Positions 37,757 to 41,819 of a stretch of DNA of 41,819 bases are shown here, piece after piece. The stretch spans positions 1-41,819 of the forward strand of contig CBDUBU010000005.1 of the NCBI GenBank assembly GCA_965365465.1. Direction: 5' to 3'. The stretch's first letter is position 1; every line of letters starts with the position of its first letter. Origin of the DNA: CBDUBU01 sp965365465. Lineage in GTDB: Bacteria; Bacteroidota; Rhodothermia; Rhodothermales; DASSAV01. Made by a program: the position numbers and the translations under genes. The notes under the pieces were generated by a model, which saw nothing but the letters and a program-made list of their open reading frames with translations, was not told the origin of the DNA and ran no database searches.

Positions 37757-40432
37757 ATGTCTACCGAAATTTCAACCAGGGACACCGAATCCGGGGCAAG
37801 CACAGCCTACGACCCTTCGCAGATCGAAGAGAAGTGGTACCGATACTGGGAAGGGAAAGACTTTTTCCGCACCGAAATTGATACAGATCGGAAACCTCAT
37901 GTCATTATGATGCCTCCGCCGAACGTCACCGGGCGGCTGCACATGGGGCACGCTTTGCAAGACACGATCCAGGATGCCTTGACGCGCATCCGGCGGATGC
38001 AGGGGTATGAGGCATTATGGGTGGCCGGTCTGGACCATGCGGGCATCGCCACGCAGAACGTGGTGGAAAAGACCCTCAAGCAGGAAGAAAAGATAACCCG
38101 TCATGACCTGGGACGTGCGGCATTCATAGATAGGGTCTGGAAATGGAAAGAAGAATACGGCGGCATCATCTTGCAGCAGAAGCGGCGGCTTGGAGATTCC
38201 TGTGACTGGCATCGGGAACGGGTTACCATGGACGAAGGCTTTACACGCGCCGTTCAGCAGGTATTCGTTCAGCTTTACGAAGAAGGGTTGATCTATCGGG
38301 GAAACTATCTGGTCAACTGGTGCCCTGTTGACAGGACCGCGCTTTCAGATGAGGAAGTAGATAACGTAGAGCGGGAAGGAAGTCTCTGGTATATCCGTTA
38401 TCCGCTGGCGGATGGAGAAGGGTATATCACCATTGCAACTACCCGTCCGGAAACGATGCTGGGAGATACGGCTGTTGCCGTTCATCCGGAAGATGAGCGG
38501 CATCGCCACCTGATCGGGCGGATGTTGAAGCTGCCTCTGTTGGAGCGCGAAATTCCTATCATCGGCGATGAATACGTCAGGATGGACTTTGGCGCCGGGG
38601 CGCTGAAGGTTACTCCTGCGCACGACAAAAACGACTTTGACCTCGGCAAAAAGCACGGTCTGGCCTTCGTCAGCGTCATAGGTCTCGACGGCGCCATCAA
38701 CGAGAATGGAGGTCGTTACGCCGGACTGGACCGTTTTGCTGCCCGTGAGCAAATCGTCAACGACCTTGAGGCGGAGGGACTTCTGGGGAAAATCGAGCCG
38801 TACAAGAGTACAGTTCCAATCTCTTCCCGGTCCAAGGCGGTTATCGAGCCGCTTATTTCGCGGCAGTGGTTTGTCCGAATGAAGCCACTGGCTGAGCCGG
38901 CCATTGAAGCTGTTCGCGACGGAAAGGTCAGGTTCTTTCCGGATCGGTGGGCCAACGAGTATTTTCGCTGGCTGGAGAACATCCGGGATTGGACCATTTC
39001 GAGACAACTCTGGTGGGGACACCGTATTCCGGTCTGGTACTATACCGACGAGCACGGCAATATCGATGAAGGCCGGGGCTTTGAGGTGTCGGTTGACCAG
39101 CCGCAGCCCGGCATGGTGCAGGACGAGGATGTACTGGATACCTGGTTCTCCTCATGGTTATGGCCTTTCGCAACGCTGGGGTGGCCGCACCAGACGAAAG
39201 AACTGGAGTATTTCTACCCCACCCATGTGCTCGTGTCGGGCTACGACATCTTGTTCTTCTGGATAGCCCGCATGATTATGGCCGGATTGCACTTCACCGG
39301 TGCAGTCCCGTACCGGGATGTGTTTATCACAGGCATGATTAAGGACAAGCAGGGGCGGTGGATGTCGAAGAGCCTGGGCAACGGCATCGATCCGCTTGAG
39401 ATGATCGACCAATATGGCGCTGACGCCGTTCGCTTCTCGCTGACTGTTCTCTGCGCACAGGGGCAGGACATCAAGCTGGACCCCACGAAGTTTGAAATGG
39501 GGCGCAACTTTGCCAACAAGATCTGGAATGCTTTTAACGTCTTCGGCCAGTTTATGGAGGAGGGCAAGAGCTGCCATCGTACGCGCGGTTTCGATGAACT
39601 GGAACTCGTAGAGCGCTGGATGCTGCACCGACTGAACGTTACGATTGACGAGGTGAATGATGCCGTCGACCGTTACCGTCTCAACGAAGCGCTCGCGGCC
39701 ATTTACAATCTCTTCTGGCGAGACTACTGCGACTGGTATCTGGAACTCATCAAGCCGCCGCGTGGAGAGCGGATGGACGAGGATAAAATAGCCCTCGCAG
39801 TGGAACTCTACGAGAAAATGGTTCAGCTATTGCACCCCTTCATGCCGTTCATTACGGAAGAATTGTGGCAGCGGCTACGTCCGCGTGGAGATGGGCAGGC
39901 GTGCATTGTTTCTACGTGGCCGGAGAAAAACGAAGCGGAAACCGACGCGAAGGCTGCCCGCATCTTCGAGTTGATGCAAGAGATGATCTCAGGTATTCGC
40001 AATGTGAAGAGCGAGTATAACGTGTCGCCGGGAGCGGAAGTGGCTGCCATCATCAACGTGCCTGAAGGCGAGCAGAGGCTGGAAGATATGTTACAGGCGC
40101 ATCGTGTATACTTTGAGAAACTGGCCCGCGTCGGCAGTTTTGCAGCTGGAACCGGGCAGGCCAAGCCGAAGGCGAGCGCCTCGGTTGTGATAGGGCGCTA
40201 TGAAGTGTATGTACCCCTTTCGGACATGATAGACCTGGACGTAGAACGTGATCGTTTACGTAAGGAGATTGCGCAAAAGGAGGATTTCTATGTCAGTGTA
40301 CAGCGGAAGCTGAGCAATCGGCAGTTTGTAGAACGCGCTCCGGAGGAAGTGGTAGCGCGCGAGCGGCAGAAAGAGCGCGATGCAAAAGCTGAACTGGAGA
40401 GGCTCCGCGCTAATCTGGATAATCTTGCCTGA
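37757..40432 (+). CDS. valS: Valyl-tRNA synthetase
   Basis: Charges tRNA-Val. ATG at 37757 is preferred to ATG at 37679 (on the terminator T-run) and gives 891 residues, normal for bacterial ValRS. 'PPPNVTGRLHMGHAL' holds the HIGH-type signature (HMGH at 62-65); the editing domain contains 'TTRPETMLGDTAVAVHPED'; the second catalytic signature is 'GRWMSKSLGN', so Trp535 stands where the first Lys of KMSKS is usual; the last ~70 residues are the tRNA-contacting coiled-coil arm ('LDVERDRLRKEIAQKEDFY'). GGAAGGAG lies 15 bases upstream, rather far for a ribosome site. Confidence 0.96.
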   Translation: MSTEISTRDTESGASTAYDPSQIEEKWYRYWEGKDFFRTEIDTDRKPHVIMMPPPNVTGRLHMGHALQDTIQDALTRIRRMQGYEALWVAGLDHAGIATQNVVEKTLKQEEKITRHDLGRAAFIDRVWKWKEEYGGIILQQKRRLGDSCDWHRERVTMDEGFTRAVQQVFVQLYEEGLIYRGNYLVNWCPVDRTALSDEEVDNVEREGSLWYIRYPLADGEGYITIATTRPETMLGDTAVAVHPEDERHRHLIGRMLKLPLLEREIPIIGDEYVRMDFGAGALKVTPAHDKNDFDLGKKHGLAFVSVIGLDGAINENGGRYAGLDRFAAREQIVNDLEAEGLLGKIEPYKSTVPISSRSKAVIEPLISRQWFVRMKPLAEPAIEAVRDGKVRFFPDRWANEYFRWLENIRDWTISRQLWWGHRIPVWYYTDEHGNIDEGRGFEVSVDQPQPGMVQDEDVLDTWFSSWLWPFATLGWPHQTKELEYFYPTHVLVSGYDILFFWIARMIMAGLHFTGAVPYRDVFITGMIKDKQGRWMSKSLGNGIDPLEMIDQYGADAVRFSLTVLCAQGQDIKLDPTKFEMGRNFANKIWNAFNVFGQFMEEGKSCHRTRGFDELELVERWMLHRLNVTIDEVNDAVDRYRLNEALAAIYNLFWRDYCDWYLELIKPPRGERMDEDKIALAVELYEKMVQLLHPFMPFITEELWQRLRPRGDGQACIVSTWPEKNEAETDAKAARIFELMQEMISGIRNVKSEYNVSPGAEVAAIINVPEGEQRLEDMLQAHRVYFEKLARVGSFAAGTGQAKPKASASVVIGRYEVYVPLSDMIDLDVERDRLRKEIAQKEDFYVSVQRKLSNRQFVERAPEEVVARERQKERDAKAELERLRANLDNLA

Positions 40433-40502
40433 ACGGGCCTGGAGATCTGATCAAAAGAGCCTCCTACTCCTCTAAAAAAGCTTTATTTCGGTGAAGAAGC
40501 GT

Positions 40503-41690
40503 ATGAACTATAGCACATGTTCTGCTGCCGAACTGCTGCAAGCGTTGGAGCAGGCAGGCAGGATACCGGATGAACAGCTCATTCGTGCGTTTCTGCTGCG
40601 ACGTGAGGAGGTAACAGCGGGCTTGCTGGAAATGCTTGCCGGTGAGTTGGACGACACCTGGAAGGATGAAGACCCGCGATGGTACCGGGATATACACGCA
40701 GGGCTGTTTCTGATTGAATTTCAGGAAAGAGCGGCTATTCCCCTTTTTGATAAGATCTTGAGGGATGAGGAACAGGAAGACCTGGTGGGAGAGTGGTTCG
40801 CCAGACAGCTTCCCACGTTCGGGCATCCAATCGTTCCTGTCCTCAAGGCGCTGATTAAAGACGAGCAAGCATTGCAAGGAGGGCGTCTTACGGCCATCGA
40901 CATGCTGGGAGATATCGGGAAGATCTATCCGGAAGAAAAGCCGGAGATTGTGAGGTTCCTGCGTTCTTTGCTGCCGCCATTGAATGAAGAAGGGTTGCTT
41001 GACTTGACGCTCGACCTAGACGAAATCGAAGAAACGCAGATTGATCTGTGGACATGGACAGTCTGGGCGCTGCTCGACTTACGCGACACAGTCAGCCGCC
41101 CTCAAGTGATTGCCCTGTACATGGAAGATCTCGTTGATGAAGGGATCGTCGGAGACATGAACGAATACCTGGAAGAGTTAGAAAGGGAAGCATCTGGAGA
41201 GGAAAAAGAACCGCCGCCTGATATATTCACGTTTTACCAGACGCTGTATGAATGGGACAGCATGGATGACGGAGCCTTTTACGATGTAGTTCGATCCATG
41301 CTCGTAGATTCGGGGATGGACGAAGAAGATGCGGACGAGATCATCTTCGATGCCATGGTGGATATGGAGGAGGAAGTCGAATCGGAAGATCAAGCGCTAG
41401 CTGATCCTCTCATTGAAGGTATGCTCGACGGTATGCGCCAGATTCTGAGGGAGCAAGGGATACCTGAATCAGAGTTGGATGAGGCGGCAGCGGATCTGCT
41501 TGTGGCTATGGCTCCTGCTTTTCTGGAACAGGAGTTCTCTGTGGAAGGTGAGGAGGACGATTTTTACCTGGAGGACCGTGAGGAGCCTCGGATCAATTTT
41601 CTACCGGAGCGGGGTCACCCCGGCAGAAACGATCCCTGCTCTTGCGGCAGCGGTCGCAAGTACAAGCATTGCTGCGGCAGGCACAACTAG
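40503..41690 (+). CDS. DUF1186-like protein with C-terminal SEC-C zinc motif
   Basis: The C-terminus 'GRNDPCSCGSGRKYKHCCG' is a SEC-C zinc finger (C-x-C-x8-C-C), as at the end of SecA and in YecA-type proteins. The body (about residues 5-360) is an acidic, helical, repeat-like domain ('HAGLFLIEFQERAAIPLFDK', 'LLDLRDTVSRPQVIALYMED') reminiscent of DUF1186/HEAT-like proteins. Function unknown; ribosome or SecA-related binding is suggested only by the finger. ATG at 40503 is preferred; an in-frame GTG at 40491 is possible. Follows valS by 70 bases on the same strand without a terminator. Confidence 0.88.
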   Translation: MNYSTCSAAELLQALEQAGRIPDEQLIRAFLLRREEVTAGLLEMLAGELDDTWKDEDPRWYRDIHAGLFLIEFQERAAIPLFDKILRDEEQEDLVGEWFARQLPTFGHPIVPVLKALIKDEQALQGGRLTAIDMLGDIGKIYPEEKPEIVRFLRSLLPPLNEEGLLDLTLDLDEIEETQIDLWTWTVWALLDLRDTVSRPQVIALYMEDLVDEGIVGDMNEYLEELEREASGEEKEPPPDIFTFYQTLYEWDSMDDGAFYDVVRSMLVDSGMDEEDADEIIFDAMVDMEEEVESEDQALADPLIEGMLDGMRQILREQGIPESELDEAAADLLVAMAPAFLEQEFSVEGEEDDFYLEDREEPRINFLPERGHPGRNDPCSCGSGRKYKHCCGRHN

Positions 41691-41789
41691 GCAGCACAAC
41701 ATCGTCACGTTTCAGACGGTTGCCGGCCACAACAATAGAGTCAGTACGGCATTGAAGCGCTTACAGGGGATCAAACCCGGAGCGCTATT

Positions 41790-41819
41790 ATGACCAGGCT
41801 AGACTTTTCCAGTGCTTTC
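41790..41819 (+). CDS. Possible CDS start cut by the window edge
   Basis: An ATG at 41790 with GGAG at 41779-41782 opens ten sense codons to the end of the window (MTRLDFSSAF). Too short to identify. The ~100 bases between this and the SEC-C gene hold nothing else recognised. Confidence 0.3.
   Translation, partial: MTRLDFSSAF

Noticed and set aside
38345..39055. 236-codon minus-strand frame within valS
   Set aside because: Antisense to the editing domain of valyl-tRNA synthetase; no recognisable protein features.

Overview
The window looks like chromosomal DNA from a pigmented member of the Bacteroidota, probably the Rhodothermia/Balneolia side. This is inferred from gene content, not from a marker search. 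The indications are a SusC-type TonB plug domain (VGYGSQ...DVTGSV), a periplasmic Reg_prop/Y_Y_Y sensor kinase, very large FG-GAP/ASPIC-UnbV lipoproteins, few strong Shine-Dalgarno sites, and carotenoid genes under a CarH-like B12 photoreceptor. No rRNA, tRNA, IS element, CRISPR array or prophage was seen.

Layout. (1) 62-5846, plus strand: an operon-like run encoding an anchored Reg_prop beta-propeller, a RidA/chorismatase-like protein, a periplasmic binding protein, a DAHP synthase without its regulatory domain, a paralogous binding protein and a four-helix histidine-rich membrane protein. (2) 5900-15254: two divergent FG-GAP/ASPIC lipoproteins (one with TPRs), a lipoprotein that is only a TonB-receptor plug domain, and a Tat-exported enolase-superfamily enzyme. 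(3) 15343-20926: a sulfotransferase, then carH-crtB-idi with ATGA stop/start overlaps, a complete-active-site HDAC-family deacylase and a small unknown protein. (4) 20973-23102: a GT4 glycosyltransferase, a small lipoprotein with its own terminator, and two gene-poor stretches. (5) 23103-30336: a propeller/Y_Y_Y histidine kinase, an acyltransferase, an HtrA/Deg protease and chorismate synthase. (6) 30483-36944: a PAS histidine kinase, a response regulator and a REC-PAS-HK-REC hybrid kinase, all overlapping, followed directly by phytoene desaturase crtI. (7) 37022-41690: a small exported protein that looks like two protease-propeptide-type domains, valS, and a SEC-C motif protein. A possible CDS start lies at the right edge.

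How the genes fit together. carH, crtB, idi and crtI form a carotenoid module. An AdoCbl photoreceptor probably represses phytoene synthase and IPP isomerase in the dark, and a long imperfect inverted repeat overlaps the carH start codon as a candidate operator. crtI sits apart, directly behind a three-gene phosphorelay. Two shikimate-pathway enzymes (first and last steps) are present but lie in different operons. The most unusual parts are the aroF-centred operon with two binding proteins and no ABC permease, the plug-only lipoprotein next to FG-GAP/ASPIC proteins, and the small double-domain exported protein.
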